A stretch of DNA of 64,000 nt, taken from positions 1,922,001 to 1,986,000 of the forward strand of contig ML978123.1 in the NCBI GenBank assembly GCA_010015805.1, written 5' to 3'. This stretch comes from Rhizodiscina lignyota. Taxonomy: Eukaryota > Ascomycota > Dothideomycetes > Aulographales > Rhizodiscinaceae. This document shows, piece after piece, positions 11,416 to 22,545 of this stretch. The notes beneath the pieces were generated by a model. That model had not been told where the DNA came from and did not search any database. It saw only the letters and a program-made list of their open reading frames with translations. The first letter of the stretch is position 1. Each line of letters begins with the position of its first letter. A program made the position numbers and the translations under genes.

Positions 11416-12617
11416 CTACTTGATCTTCCCAATACGCTTCTTCGCAATGTCCACTTTGCTTTGCACTCTGTCCACGTCCTGATCCACCAAGTCTGTGCTC
11501 TGGTCAGTACGATCACGAAGAATCTCACGATAAGGGAGAGATACATACCAAGCATCGTACTCTGCTCCTCTAGCTCTTGATTAATCTCGACACCCATCTC
11601 TCGCATACGCCTCACCACCTTCGCCAAATCATCCACGTCCATATCCTGCTCTTTCATAACCTGCTGTTGAAGTTGCAATACGCCTTCATTGTCCAGTTCC
11701 CTCGTACGCTCCGTCTCTTTCGCTGGGCCTCCTAGAACCCTCCCGCCTCTCCCAACTCCAGCGGCACCACCGCCAAAGAGCCCCGTCTTCGCTCCCTCCG
11801 TCGCCTGCTTGCTCTCTAGACTCTTCTCCATCGCACCCGCCAATGTACTCTTTACCGCAAGAGTATTTAGCACGCCCTCCAGCCCTTCTCTCTCCTTCCT
11901 CGCCGCACTCAGCAGGTCTCTCCGTCTCCTGATCTCTCCCTCGCCCAGCGTATTCCCACCCCAGCCATCCTCTCCTCCGCTGCTTTTACTCTGTCCCGAC
12001 AATCTCCTGAGCCCATCTTCCAGCTGGGCGATCAGCGTAGCCGCTCTTACAAGACTCTTCTTTGCACCCGCACCCGCCTCATGCTGTGTCGCGACCTCGC
12101 TGGCTCGCTCTCGACGGTTCAACGCGGTGCGGGCTTCGTGCAGTTGTGTCTTTAGTTGCGCATGCGCGTCCAACCATCCAGCCGCACTGACGATTTGGCC
12201 ACCAATACCGCCTACACCCCTGACGGATCCGAACGTCGCATTACTCCCTCCATCAGTGGCAGTGCTACTCGTCGCTCCAACGCCGAGGAAGTCGCGCCAC
12301 GCCCTACTGTTCCGCCACCGTGAATCATCTGCGTTTTCAATCTCTCTGACGTACCGCTCTAGCCCTTGTCGCCGCTCCTCTGTTAATGAGGGATTGTTGA
12401 GTGTGCTCTTGATCCATGATTTTGGAGGGAGCGGAGCCGGAGGAGCTTCGCCGGTCGTGGATATGAGGGCATGGTGGAGGGCTTCGAAGTCGGAATAGCG
12501 CTTTTGACTCGTCGATGTTCGGAGAGCACCTTTAATGGAGATGGTGTAAGAGGTATACGCCTTCCCGGTTGATGGCGATGTTGTAGTGGCGGAAGGTATG
12601 GTTATATCGAGAGGCAT
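11416..12617 (-). CDS. VAM7: PX-domain Q-SNARE, Vam7-like
   Basis: Vam7 is the soluble Qc-SNARE of vacuole fusion. Its PX domain binds PI3P on the vacuole and its C-terminal SNARE helix joins the Vam3-Vti1-Nyv1 bundle. Exons are 11549-12617 and 11416-11492, with an intron at 11493-11548 (gtatgt...acag); the product has 381 residues. Residues 1-115 form the PX domain (SYTISIKGALRTSTSQKRYSDFEALHHAL, with the RYSDF signature, and PPLPPKSWI-like loop). A long helical linker follows. The SNARE motif is at the end (EQDMDVDDLAKVVRRMREMG...INQELEEQ...DLVDQDVDRVQSKVDIAKKRIGKIK). Without the intron the SNARE would be cut at its middle, which supports the splice. No membrane segment is present, as expected for Vam7. 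Confidence 0.9.
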
Positions 12618-13356
12618 ACTGAGAGATGGAGATGGGAAGGAGAGACGAATAAGGAGGGCCGTGGAGGTTTGTAGGTGTATTCAAACGCTCTAGTTGGTAT
12701 CGCATATGGATTTGAGGTGGTTGCTGGGGATGTACTATCCTCGAACTATGTAAAGAGCTCTGTGTTTTAAAGATTTGGATTTGAATGCTTCGATGTTGCT
12801 CAATTAAGCTGGTTCAATGGAAGTCGCTTGAGAATTCAAGTGCGGTGAGCAACAAGAGGAGTTGGCAGACTGCTTGAGTCAGGTTTGCTGGAGGCTTTGC
12901 TCGTCCCGTGCGTTGTTGCTGTTGAAGCCTGACGTCGGCGGCTGAAATCTCATTGGCCGAGCCATCATCGCGTCTGCACGTGAACTTTCTGGGGCATCGT
13001 GTTAATTTGGTATCTCCATCCAAATCATTGCTTGCTACTCAGGGAAAAGGAATATAATATGTGCACTAAACTCCTGAAAGCCGCAAAGGCTTGTTCATCT
13101 ACTTTCTGCATGCCTCCCGTTCCCAACTTAGTTTGGGATATCAAAAACGTCCACTGCTATGAGTCGGCCTTTTAAAGACCATGGTCCTGTTACCTGTTTC
13201 CTCGTAGTCTATCATGATTTGCCTAATTCAGTTTTGCCATGCCCATCCACTCCCTCATAACCTCATGATATCGCTTTCGTTACTGCGGCTGTGCTGCTGT
13301 CTTTGGACGATGCCAACGGTATACTCGCCCGGACTTGATCTCCTTCGATCGCATCG
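12618..13356. other. Intergenic, 739 bases
   Basis: This holds the Vam7-like gene's promoter and the 3' flank of EB1; both genes are on the minus strand. No supported gene was found. Confidence 0.45.
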
Positions 13357-14455
13357 TCAGAAGGTTTCTTCCTCAACTTCACCCTCCATCTCCTGTGGAA
13401 TCTCGAATCCCTCCTTGCAGCTGAGTTAGCAACTCAAGGACTTTGTCAATGGTAAAGACCGGTTGGTGTTAGCTCACCTCAGTAGAGTACAGTATCGTCT
13501 GGATCTGCTTCAGGATTCCTCCTTCCTCTTTCTCCAACTCCGGCTCCGCCTCCATCTGCTGCTGAATCAACAGCTCAATATCTCTTAGCTTGCTGAAGTA
13601 GAAGTCTCTCTCCCGCTCTAGGCCTCCCACTGTCTCCCTCAACTCATCATTGAGCTTCTGCATCTGCGCATTGCCGCCTCCACTACCACCTGGAGTCCTA
13701 GTGCGCGGAGCAGCTGGTGCCGGCGCAGCGCCAGGTCGCCTCGCGCCTGCACTACCACCTGCACGAGGGGCAGGAGCAGCAGGTCCGCTCATAGAAGGCC
13801 CCCCTGACGCCTTGCGTCGCGCGAGAGCGTCATAATCGCCACCGGGATAGTACTGATCCCAATACCTCTTCGACCACTGGAGGAACTCTAGGTTGTCCTG
13901 CATCTTGCATTTTATGAGCGCCTCAACGGGGACGAGGCGGTCGACTTGATGTTTTGTGAAGGCATCTAATATCATGTGCCACGGTCAGCGTTCCATGTCC
14001 AGTGTGCGTCTGTGCGGTGAGAAGAAGGTGAAGGCGTACTTTGCAATATCTTGAAATTTTGGATGTAGGCATATTCGGTGTTGACGTTGAACTTGACCCG
14101 CGACATAGGGATATCAACTGCGACTCTCGTTAGCTCCAACGCGCCATGCGGTCTAAGGAGTCAATTCGTACGGAAGATACTATCAAAGACCTGACATAGC
14201 GCTGCCCTGTACGCGTCTTGTGAGCCTGGAGCCATATAAGGTTTTATCCCTGAGAGAGATCATTGTGGATTAGGAGCTAGTAGGACGCGTCGTACCCTGT
14301 GCCGCATTGCTCGACCTTCGTCATGTTGAGTTGGAGCAGGTTATTCAACCAGGCGAGCAGCTCCTGTCTAAATCGCAAAAGTTAGCGCTGATCTTAAGCA
14401 TGCTTCCATGTGTTTTCACAGCTACGCGATCGGGCTCTCACCTTGACTCCCCCAT
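13357..14455 (-). CDS. BIM1: Microtubule plus-end protein EB1 / Bim1 / Mal3
   Basis: EB1 tracks growing microtubule ends and recruits partner proteins there. Six minus-strand exons are needed: 14442-14455 (14 nt), 14296-14367, 14172-14206 (35 nt), 14040-14117, 13478-13965 and 13357-13413. They total 247 residues. The calponin-homology domain is complete: RQELLAWLNNLLQLNMTKVE, then CQVFDSIF, DIPMSRVKFNVNTEYAYIQN and LEFLQWSKRYWDQYYPGGDY. A Pro/Ala/Gly-rich linker (about 125-175) leads to the EB-homology coiled coil (LRDIELLIQQ). The last exon restores the acidic aromatic tail EGFEIPQEME...EEETF, which binds CAP-Gly proteins. Without that last intron the protein would stop at STEVS, so the tail is good evidence for it. 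Confidence 0.93.
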
Positions 14456-15002
14456 GTTTGCTGTCACCAAGCGAAGTAGACGTGCGAAAGGGTATGTACA
14501 ACAGACCGAAAGAGGGAGTGTCGCAAGAACGTGGAAGGATCGAGTGAGGTCGCGCGAGTGATGGTTGCGGTTTCGGGGAATATTTGTTTGGAGTTGGGTG
14601 GGCTGTTTCTAATGTTGCGCGCCAAGCCACGCCCGCTCCTCCAGCGACTAAGGAGACGGGGAGGCGGCTCCGCAGTTCAGCTCGCACGAACTACTTGATG
14701 CTCAGCTGAACCTCGAACCGCGAACAAAATGCACCTAGGTATTCACAGATCAAGAAATGAAGTCGAACAATCTAAATTCTGGTATCTCGTTTAAATACAT
14801 GTACAAATGTCCTCGTCGAATATATACAACCTTCTTAGATTCCAATTGGACGGCCCATCGTTGGCACAGGTCCTTTCATTCCTTAGATACTCCTTGAGAT
14901 CCATTCTCAGGTACCATGCCAGGTTCTTTGTATCATTCTAATGAAACGCCGATAATGCTTGGGTGGAAAAGATGACAAAAGTCGAACGCCTCATACACTC
15001 AA
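14456..15002. other. Intergenic, 547 bases
   Basis: EB1 promoter and 3' flank of the cytochrome gene. Nothing else is supported. Confidence 0.45.
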
Positions 15003-16654
15003 TCATGGTTTAGGACGACCATTTTCCTGGCCCTGGTTGTAGTACTCCACTGGGCTTCCTCCTTCTGCCATCTGTCCATTGGAAGGACCTGACTGTGTCA
15101 TAGGAGGTGAGTCTGTGTACTTGGGTGGTTGGTCGGCCATGGCCCTTTTCCGCTTGAGCTCGCCCACGAAGGCAGCAATGATGTACGCGAGCCAGACGAT
15201 GCCTGCGACAACACCGTACGCAATTTCACCACCCTTGGTGTTGCCCGCAAGCTTAAGGCCGAGGCCGCCATTGATGATGCCGAGAGTGATGATGATACGG
15301 CCGAGCCAGACGTGGCCGTACGACCAGAACGTCCGCTGTCCATACTTCTTGAACATTTGGTGATGAATCATCCCCAGCATGGGTTGGAAGAAGATGAGCA
15401 CGAATACAATTATGCCGATAATAGGGTGGTATGAGGACAGCTGCCCTTGCATTAGTATAAAACCTCACAGAAAGTAGTGTGCAACCTACCAATTCTTCGT
15501 TCTTAGCGATGTAGATGCCCAGGCCGAAGGCGGCAATGAACATAATATAGCCGACGATTTGCATTGCAGCGTGTAGCCAGATGAGACCAGGGAAGCTAAG
15601 CACACGGATAATAATGCCACCAATAGGCAAAAAGACGACGAAGCAAAGCGCCGCGAGAATACCGTGAGCCTTGTAGAACTGTTGTGGGCGGCTACTCGAG
15701 AAGAAACCGCCTCCGCTGAAGCCGGCGCCGAGAGTTTCCGGAGTGTCATCACAAGAATCTCCATCATCGTCAGTATCTCGTTTGTAGTTACCGCTGAAGG
15801 GGCTACCAGTTGGGGCTGAGCCTCCAAACTGACTACTGAAAAACGAGGCCCAAGGAGGCTGGTTGCCATTGGTGCTACTTGCACCAGAGCTACCTGAGGT
15901 AGTGCTGGGGGAAGTACCTTTGTTCGACCCGCATTTGGTCGTGCTAGACCCTGAGCTTGATGCCACCGCGGCAAGGGGATTCGTGCTGCTTCCTCCGTTG
16001 GCTTTAGAATAGTCGAAACTGAATTGGCCCATGTTGTCGTGCTGGTCAAGATTGGCACTTTGACTGTTGGAGGCGATGGGGCTGCCGGCCTTGTACGCAA
16101 AGATCCAGTCGCCCGCGCTGCCTTTGAAGTTGGCCGAGCCGCCACTCCAGGAGTTGCAGCTTTCACCTAAGCAAGATTAGCTTGGGACGCGGCTCCGAGC
16201 ACGTATTTCCATACATCTAATGTTCGCAATCATATTACCCCCAGATACACCTGAACCGTCGAGGAGTGAAAACTTCGCAGCGCTGTTGAATAGTGGTTGT
16301 ACTTCGCCCTTTCCTAATCTGGGAGAAACGGTGACGTTTTTGCCGGTAGAGTCGGTGTACATGATGAAGATGTCCGCGCCTTTCATTTGGGATCCTTGGC
16401 CAATGCCCACCCATTGCATGCTTGTGGGGGCCTTGAGCTGGAAGTAGATGTCGCCAGTGCCCGACGAGGCCGTCGACGCGGGGATGTTGAGGCTGTAGCA
16501 AACATTGTCCTTGCACTGAGTATCGAGCGGCGATTGCGATGATTGCGCATACACAACAGAGCCTTCGAATAGTGTTAGCAGTTGCAGACTTCAATCGAAA
16601 TATCTCGAGTTGCTTACTGAGTGCCAAAAGGCCCGCTGCGATTGGTCCCTTCAT
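15003..16654 (-). CDS. Secreted CDH-type cytochrome domain fused to cytochrome b561
   Basis: This is a membrane electron carrier: an outer b-type heme domain like that of cellobiose dehydrogenase, joined to a b561 helical bundle that can pass electrons across the membrane. Exons are 16618-16654, 16215-16562, 15490-16166 and 15003-15440, giving 499 residues; phase closes exactly. A signal peptide (MKGPIAAGLLALSSVVYA) precedes the heme domain (IYFQLKAPTSMQWVGIGQGSQMKGADIFIMY...). A Ser/Gly/Thr-rich linker follows. Five or so membrane helices carry the four b561 histidines (KAHG, WLHAAMQ, SSYHPIIG, YGHVWLGR). The cytosolic tail is hydrophilic. The third intron (15441-15489) has a TACTAAT-like branch site. 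A partner dehydrogenase is not seen nearby. Ferric reduction or feeding electrons to copper oxygenases are possible roles (inference). Confidence 0.88.
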
Positions 16655-17179
16655 CGTGGGATCTGCCGCGCGTGGGCAAAGACGGCTAAAAATATACTGC
16701 GGGAAAGGGGCCGGAGGTTGAGATCGAGGTATAAACAATCACAACTTCAATATCCTTCAAGTCCAAGGAGAGTAAACAACAAGTAGTAGATGGGACAAGA
16801 AAGAAGCTGGAATATGGGCTTGAAGGTGCCTATATAAAAAGTTCACCGGGCGCGCAGTAAGCTGAAACCGAGACGGCTTTAACTTTAGAACACCGATGCG
16901 CACCGGCGCAGCAATCAGATTCATGACATCTTACTTCGCCCGAGCCAGAGACAAGCCCCTTGCACGGATTCAAGGGATGCAGGCCACAAAGGCGCACAGA
17001 AAAGCACCGCTAGACCGTGTGGGGATCCGTGGCTGTCGGTGGTCCTTTGTGGACGTGCCGGCGAGTCTTGGAAGCTAATTTGTGACATCTGCCACGCAAT
17101 CTTGGACTCGCTGAGTGCAGATTGCTGCACGCGAAGAGAGCGAGCAGGGAGTCTATCGCAGAGGTAGCGCTGGCTAATC
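16655..17179. other. Promoter side of the cytochrome gene
   Basis: A TATATA-type motif reading on the minus strand lies at about 16831-16842, some 180 bases before the ATG of the cytochrome gene, and could be its TATA box. The rest shows no supported gene. Confidence 0.4.
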
Positions 17180-17690
17180 TCTGCCATGTGCGCCGAGCCA
17201 TGGGAGAGACATTTCGTCTCCTGCCGTCAAGAGCGCGCTGCATTTGGAATGCGACCAGCCGACGTTTTCGGTGCAGGAGTCGAGGCTGAGAGGCGGTGCG
17301 CATCAGTGCACATGGCCCTGCTTCCGCTCCGCAAGCGCTAAAATCTGACACCAAACTCTTCGCGGCCAAAGCACGGGGGCGCTGATTGGGAGCCAACTCT
17401 TTGTTGTATCTTAACCATGCTGCTTTCAGAGCAGACGCGCGTACTGTACCCCCATCAGCAAATAGAAGCTGGGGAAGCCTCAGCGACCATGACGACGTCC
17501 AATCAATGCTTGGCCAACTCATCCTTGACGCTGTCCTGTAAGCAAAATTTAAGACGGCTCCTATTCGTGCAGAGGGCCCGGAGGAGAGGGACGGAAGAGA
17601 AGCAGCGGAGTGCATGCGGGCGATGCGAGAGGATATACGTACCTCCATGCCATGCGTCAAGAATAGCCTCAGGATTAACGACGTCAATGA
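17180..17690 (+). pseudogene. Coding-like stretch with internal stops, identity unknown
   Basis: One plus-strand frame is nearly open from about 17180 to the TGA at about 17690, broken by a TGA near 17345 and a TAA near 17538. Parts have a protein-like look (GALIGANSLLYLNHAAFRAD; DHDDVQSMLGQLILDAVL; MRAMREDIRTSMPCVKNSL). The minus strand is open across the same codons, giving a 233-codon antisense frame that has no recognisable motif. I take this as a decayed gene fragment. It could also be chance in a GC-rich patch. Confidence 0.25.
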
Positions 17691-19760
17691 CTGACTTTCC
17701 TCGACGATCATATTTGTTTAGAGGCGATTATACAGTGATGAGCACGCGTTTCACACTGCTGATCTTTTGCCAGCAACGCGAGCGGCCGTGGTTGTGTTTG
17801 TGGAGAGTGTCTCAGAGCCGGATGCCAAGGAATTCCTTCATCCTGAACTTCCTTCGGCTCGGCTTTGCCAGACTTGCTTGGCCTCAATGCTTGAATGGGA
17901 GCTTCTATCAAAAGCGATCGACACACACGTTGTCCGAAGTCCGGCTTAAGCGCTAAGCCCGTAGAGCTACCACAATCAAACGAATGAGGCTGGGACCGGA
18001 AGCAGTAATTGCTGAGGGCGGAGGCTGATTGCACGTTCCCAACGCCGTCCAGCATGCACCCAAAACTGAGGTGCTGCTCAAGAGGTGACGCAACCTAGAG
18101 CAACGGACGAGAATCATGGCCACCAGGTTGTTCGTGGGTTTATACGTCGACCTGCCTCTTCCTCGGAAAAAGCAGTAAGTCCTACACGCGTTGCGCCGTT
18201 TTGCGAGAATGCGAGCAATGCGCTGAGACACTATCTCAAATAACCAACAAGCGAAATGCTTGTTCGCCGCTTCATCATTACCGATCCTATCCTGTGCTTG
18301 CTTCGAATATCAAGGCGTGTTATCCGTAGCCCCTTCCATTCGGCCCCTGATTCCTAGGGATCGTTTTCATCACGAGAAAATTATATCATGTCTTTCCATT
18401 GCGTGCGATTGCAGATCTCAACAGTTTCCTGAACGTGGCGGAGCGCAACTACAGTGCCTACGGATCGAAGCTCGCTCACACCGAGAGATAAATGCCCTTG
18501 AGCCGATTTTAGAAACCGCTGATCATCGTACGAGGGAGACGAGTCTCCCAAACGTCAAATGCTCCACTTCTCCATTGCCTATTCTCCACGTCGAATTTGT
18601 ATACTCGAAACCGTCGATGCAAGTCAGAAGTTGACTGCGAGGGATGCCCGCCTATCTGTTCTGCGTCTCCAATCCATTTTCAAGCGGTTAAAGTGTAATT
18701 ATGCGGAGAGACTACGCTTACTTTGCAGTGAACCTCGAACCTTTGTTCACTCTATTCTCCCGCACAAAGCGCCTGGATAAAAGTGATAGAGGGTGAAGAC
18801 GTTATTACAAATGCGACTGAAACGTGCCACGGGCAACACCGGCCTCCGATATCCTGGTTCGATTCTCATCGCAATGAACAGAGAAATTGAGGCGAGTCTA
18901 ACAGATAGTTCAAGTTCGCGGTCTCGAGGGCGACAAAAAGCTGGGTTGCTGGCTAGCTGTAACGCCCAAATTTGAGCACTAGGGCAGCTCCTACACTTTA
19001 AGGTAAGTGAGACGAACTTTGAAGGCTCACTTATACGTGCTTTAGAGTGTACTAAACAATAGTAACTTGTTGAGGACCTTGCGGTACTGTCGAAAGTGTT
19101 CAGGTTGTCGGACATCCTTATCCTATGTCGATCAGCAAAGCCATTAAGGTTCGTCGGACTACTATTCTAGTTGAAGCAAATATTCGATTTGTATCTTCGT
19201 GCATAGTTCCTTGGTGGGTCAGGATTTTGCTCTTAACATATACGATGCCACGAGTTCCTCGAGGTCTTGAATTGTAATGCACACCTAGCCAAATGAGCAA
19301 TGGCGACTACACTGAAAGGCATCCCACTGAAGCGATAGGCATGTAAAGTATACTTCACGATTAGGGATCGCAAACATAACCATCGTTATAGGAGAGGAGA
19401 GGACTCCTAATGCATTCTTTACAAATTTTGTACTCTGCTATTCCCCCTTTTCGCGTCTCTTAATTGAGCCTCCCTCAGAGCAAGAAGAAGCTTCTATAGA
19501 CCTCCCATTCCCGAAGTTCATGACCTTGACCAATGCTAACACACAATTCTCAGAACTGCATCCAAAATCGACCGGTAGTGGTGTGCCCTTCACATCAAAG
19601 CGTCACAGGGCCCAAAGGTCACCAGCAATCTAGTTAAACTCACCGCGATCCTACACTCAACTCATGTGCATTCGAATATTCGGTCTTCTTTGTAGTCAAT
19701 GATTTCCTTTATGGATCTGGAGTCATAGCCATCCATCAATAACCACCGACGCGTCACTTT
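17691..19760. other. Gene-free stretch of the desert
   Basis: Only short frames interrupt one another here. A tRNA B-box-like GGTTCGATTCT at about 18856 does not fold into a T arm. I see no ribosomal RNA or transposase motif. Confidence 0.5.
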
Positions 19761-20625
19761 GTGAATGCTCAACCGCCATCGACGCCGAAGCGAAAACTGC
19801 GGGACAAGCGGAAGACGAGACAAACTTCAGCAGGCGACTTGGTGAGCCGCACCACGCAGCATCTTCCTAGACCAGCAAAGATGGTTCGAAGCGATAGCAC
19901 TGACATCGAGGCAGTCGCTAATGGTTGCGATAATGGTGGCGGAAATACCGAACAAAAAATCAGCGGAATGGCAGCAGATTCATTCACACAGATCCGCATC
20001 GCTCTTCGTGCCGATTTCATACCCTCTTCACTATTCCAAGGGACATGGACTCGTACGCTACCTTTCAGATTTACACCTCGCCTTTCATGAGCACCACCTC
20101 GAGCCGATCCTATGATCAGGCGTACAGCTATTCACGATGGCGAGGATGCGGTTATGGCGGTAATCGCGCAATTTGATCTGCTGGACTGGTTTAAGCCGCA
20201 TTTCAACAGATCCGATGCACTTCCTCGCAGCATCAATCAAACTTCGATGGCTCCCCACAACATACCTCGCGCGAATCATCGACGCACAACGTATGCGACA
20301 AATTGGAGATGCAAGAGCAAGAAGTGAAATTGCGCATGATGCCATGAATGATATTCTTGAAGCGGGCGACAGAGGAGTTCCCTGGTCATTCCCTACGCGA
20401 ATCAGGCAAAGCCATATTCATTGGACAGCAGTGTCACCGACCAACAGGAGACATTTATGTCAGATGCAGATCATGATACCGAGACCGTCTAAAGCGAGGT
20501 ACGGCAAAGACGATTGTGTAGCAGATGGAGCGAAGCGGGCGAGCACATCTTCGCCGAAGCGTAGTAAGTATTCTGTGTCGTATCAGATCGAAGAGCAGCT
20601 ACGGAAGGAAACTGTAGACACATAG
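19761..20625 (+). pseudogene. Decayed gene of unknown family
   Basis: One frame is open from 19761 to about 20327 with a single TGA at 20088-20090. An overlapping frame, open at 20173-20625, then carries the more protein-like text (LARIIDAQRMRQIGDARARS; EIAHDAMNDILEAGDRG) and ends with TAG. The upstream part has a basic, Ser/Thr-rich start (PPSTPKRKLRDKRKTRQTS). The best reading is a gene broken by at least one stop and one frame change. No domain was recognised, and clean splice sites that would mend the frame were not found. Confidence 0.3.
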
Positions 20626-21004
20626 GAGACTTATCGAATTTGACGCCTAGCCACTGTTGATACTGAGATGAAACTAAGCTGGATGAGCGCCGAGTTCGTC
20701 AGAAAGCAGCGCTATAAAGGCAGGCATCAGTATACGTTTGAAAATTGTAAGATACAAAGGACGGCAATGCCGCCGACCATAGGAGGAAGCAAGCTGGTAG
20801 GAAACTCGTTATTCATCATCATCCTGTGCCCTGCTCCTGAATTTCCTCACGCACTTCTTGAAGGATCCCTCCTATCATATTATGACCTAAGAAGGTCTGG
20901 CGATTGATACCCTAGTAGAAGCAATCTTCCTTGAATGCGCTGTCTTCCACAGCAAGCCGGGAACCATAGTAGCCTTTATAACTGCCCGCCTCTGCTCTCC
21001 CTAT

Positions 21005-21421
21005 TCAGCCATTTCCTCTCGGAGCTCCGGTTGTCCGAAGCCGATTTGCTCTACCTATTAAACCGCGAAATCGCGTAGGTTTGCCGCAGTGCCCCATCTC
21101 GTGAGAAATTTTGACATTGCTCAGATCAATCATTTGAAGAACCAATAGAGACGCTACATCGGCCGCCTGGACGCAGTCTCTGTAAAAGGCGAATCGTCGA
21201 TATGCGACGAATGCGTCAATACTGTTAAATTCGTGGATACCGACATTAAATGTTTGAGAATGATTCGGCATAAGCAAGATAAATGTGCGATCGACACCGA
21301 TCCACTGTACGGCACCCTGATAAGCGCAACTTTGCATAGAATTCTGACAGGGCCCAGGAGGAAGCCTTGCCTTCAAGGGTGTTGCTCTTCGAGCCAGGCG
21401 AGAGCATGCCCGAAAGTTCAA
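21005..21421 (-). pseudogene. Possible gene fragment, unknown
   Basis: This is a 138-codon frame on the minus strand with a moderately protein-like centre (FNVGIHEFNSIDAFVAYRRF...VKISHEMGHCG). It overlaps one member of the short direct repeat pair described separately. There are no recognisable domains and no supported introns. Confidence 0.2.
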
Positions 21422-21430
21422 TTCAATATT
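21377..21430 (+). repeat. Diverged direct repeat, copy A
   Basis: About 54 bases beginning gggtgttgct match 21596-21649 with several substitutions. Weaker likeness continues for perhaps 40 more bases. The spacing between copies is 219 bases. Confidence 0.6.
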
Positions 21431-21595
21431 CCTCGGCGTGTGTTTGTCTAGATTGTACGGCCTTAATGAACTTAGTCTATCTTTATCGAAGACACCGTGT
21501 GTCCTCTGTGACGGGATTGTCCGACGACCATTTCGTCATTCTCGAGACCTCGGAGCGCAAAGTGGACGTGGAGGTCGACATGTCCAAGTAAATGC

Positions 21596-21649
21596 GGGTG
21601 TTGCTGAGCAATCCAGGTGAGAGCATGTCTGAAAGTTCAATTGAATATA
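21596..21649 (+). repeat. Diverged direct repeat, copy B
   Basis: Partner of 21377-21430. Within the shared ccaggYgagagcatgYcYgaaagttcaatt core (Y marks the variable sites), three of the differences are C in copy A and T in copy B. Confidence 0.6.
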
Positions 21650-21662
21650 CTTCAACCCGAGT

Positions 21663-22268
21663 TTACTGATATTGCACGACTTGAACGAGCCTAAACTGTG
21701 TTAATTGAAGAGGAAACGTGCGGAGGAAGAGACTTGTCGGTACGAGTGTGGTTGAGGGCAGCGACAGCCTCGCCTTATCGGTAAATCTAGTAAGTGAAAA
21801 TGAAAATGGGAGCAGTCCGAGCCCACCGTTTGTCACCTCCAAATCGGCGAAAGCTAAGCCTTGCACATCTGCTAGATGGGGTGGTTCTCCCTTGGAGATT
21901 GAAATCTGTAGTAAGAATAGTAAAACAGTCGGAGTGCTAACGCTGCCTGGGTTGGGAGCCCTTCTTCGCGGACTCCTTATCAGGAGCACCATGGATGCCA
22001 GGTAACCATATGCCCACGGCCGTGGGAGATCTTTAGCGGAGAGTCCCCACAGCCCCTTGATGTCAAAAATTGAAGAAAGCCTGTCGGGGTCTGGTTGCAT
22101 TGCTATGTCCCATGTAGCGAATGGTCTTTTCAGGAGGCGCGATTTCGTCGATTCCCCATGACTGAACAGGCTTATGGATACAACAAGGATAACACTCCTT
22201 AGTGGGATCCGTGATGGGTTTCTTGTCGTAGAAAGTCTGAGGCTCGCTGGACGAAGGGGTTCTGGCAT
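21663..22268 (-). pseudogene. Coding-like frame of unknown family, possibly decayed
   Basis: A 201-codon minus-strand frame holds a plausible stretch (MQPDPDRLSSIFDIKGLWGL...KDLPRPWAYGYLASM). The rest is of poor quality, and a neighbouring frame gives a credible basic C-terminus. It may be a gene with introns I could not place or a relic. The plus strand has a 95-codon antisense frame over the same bases. Confidence 0.25.
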
Positions 22269-22292
22269 TTTTGGACTAAGGTAGAGTTCGGG

Positions 22293-22375
22293 AGCGACAT
22301 GAGCTGAGTATCGATTTGGTGATTACTGGAGGCCATTCAAGAGTTGTGACTTTGAAAAGTGCAGATAGCGGCCAG
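22293..22375 (+). repeat. Diverged direct repeat, copy C
   Basis: About 80 bases around tgagctgagtatcgatttgg and the following gaagagtt...ttgaaaag segment recur at 22459-22545, about 166 bases away. Confidence 0.6.
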
Positions 22376-22458
22376 TTATATTGCAAACTCCGGATTGACT
22401 CAAAGCATAGAGTGTATATCCCCCTCAAGGTTGACCGGCGAAGTAGACACCGTTCAAT

Positions 22459-22545
22459 GGCGGCGTGAGCTGAGTATCGATTTGGTCATTCCCGGGGTTC
22501 ATTGAAGAGTTAGACCCTTGAAAAGCTGTCATCACAGATCAGCTG
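22459..22545 (+). repeat. Diverged direct repeat, copy D
   Basis: Partner of 22293-22375, with small insertions and substitutions. The two copies lie just beyond the 3' end of the NYN-domain gene. Confidence 0.6.

Noticed and set aside
11689-12498. 269-codon plus-strand frame
   Set aside because: Antisense shadow of the Vam7-like exon; composition is Ser/Pro/Leu-rich without motifs.
15441-15489. Alternative acceptor (aag) for the third intron of the cytochrome gene
   Set aside because: It breaks phase with the gtaggt donor; the cag seven bases on keeps the frame and the b561 histidine loop.
17010-17711. 233-codon minus-strand frame
   Set aside because: No motif or signal; better explained as the mirror of a decayed plus-strand frame.
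18840-18880. tRNA-like B box (GGTTCGATTCT)
   Set aside because: The flanking bases do not form a T stem and no A box or acceptor stem is found.
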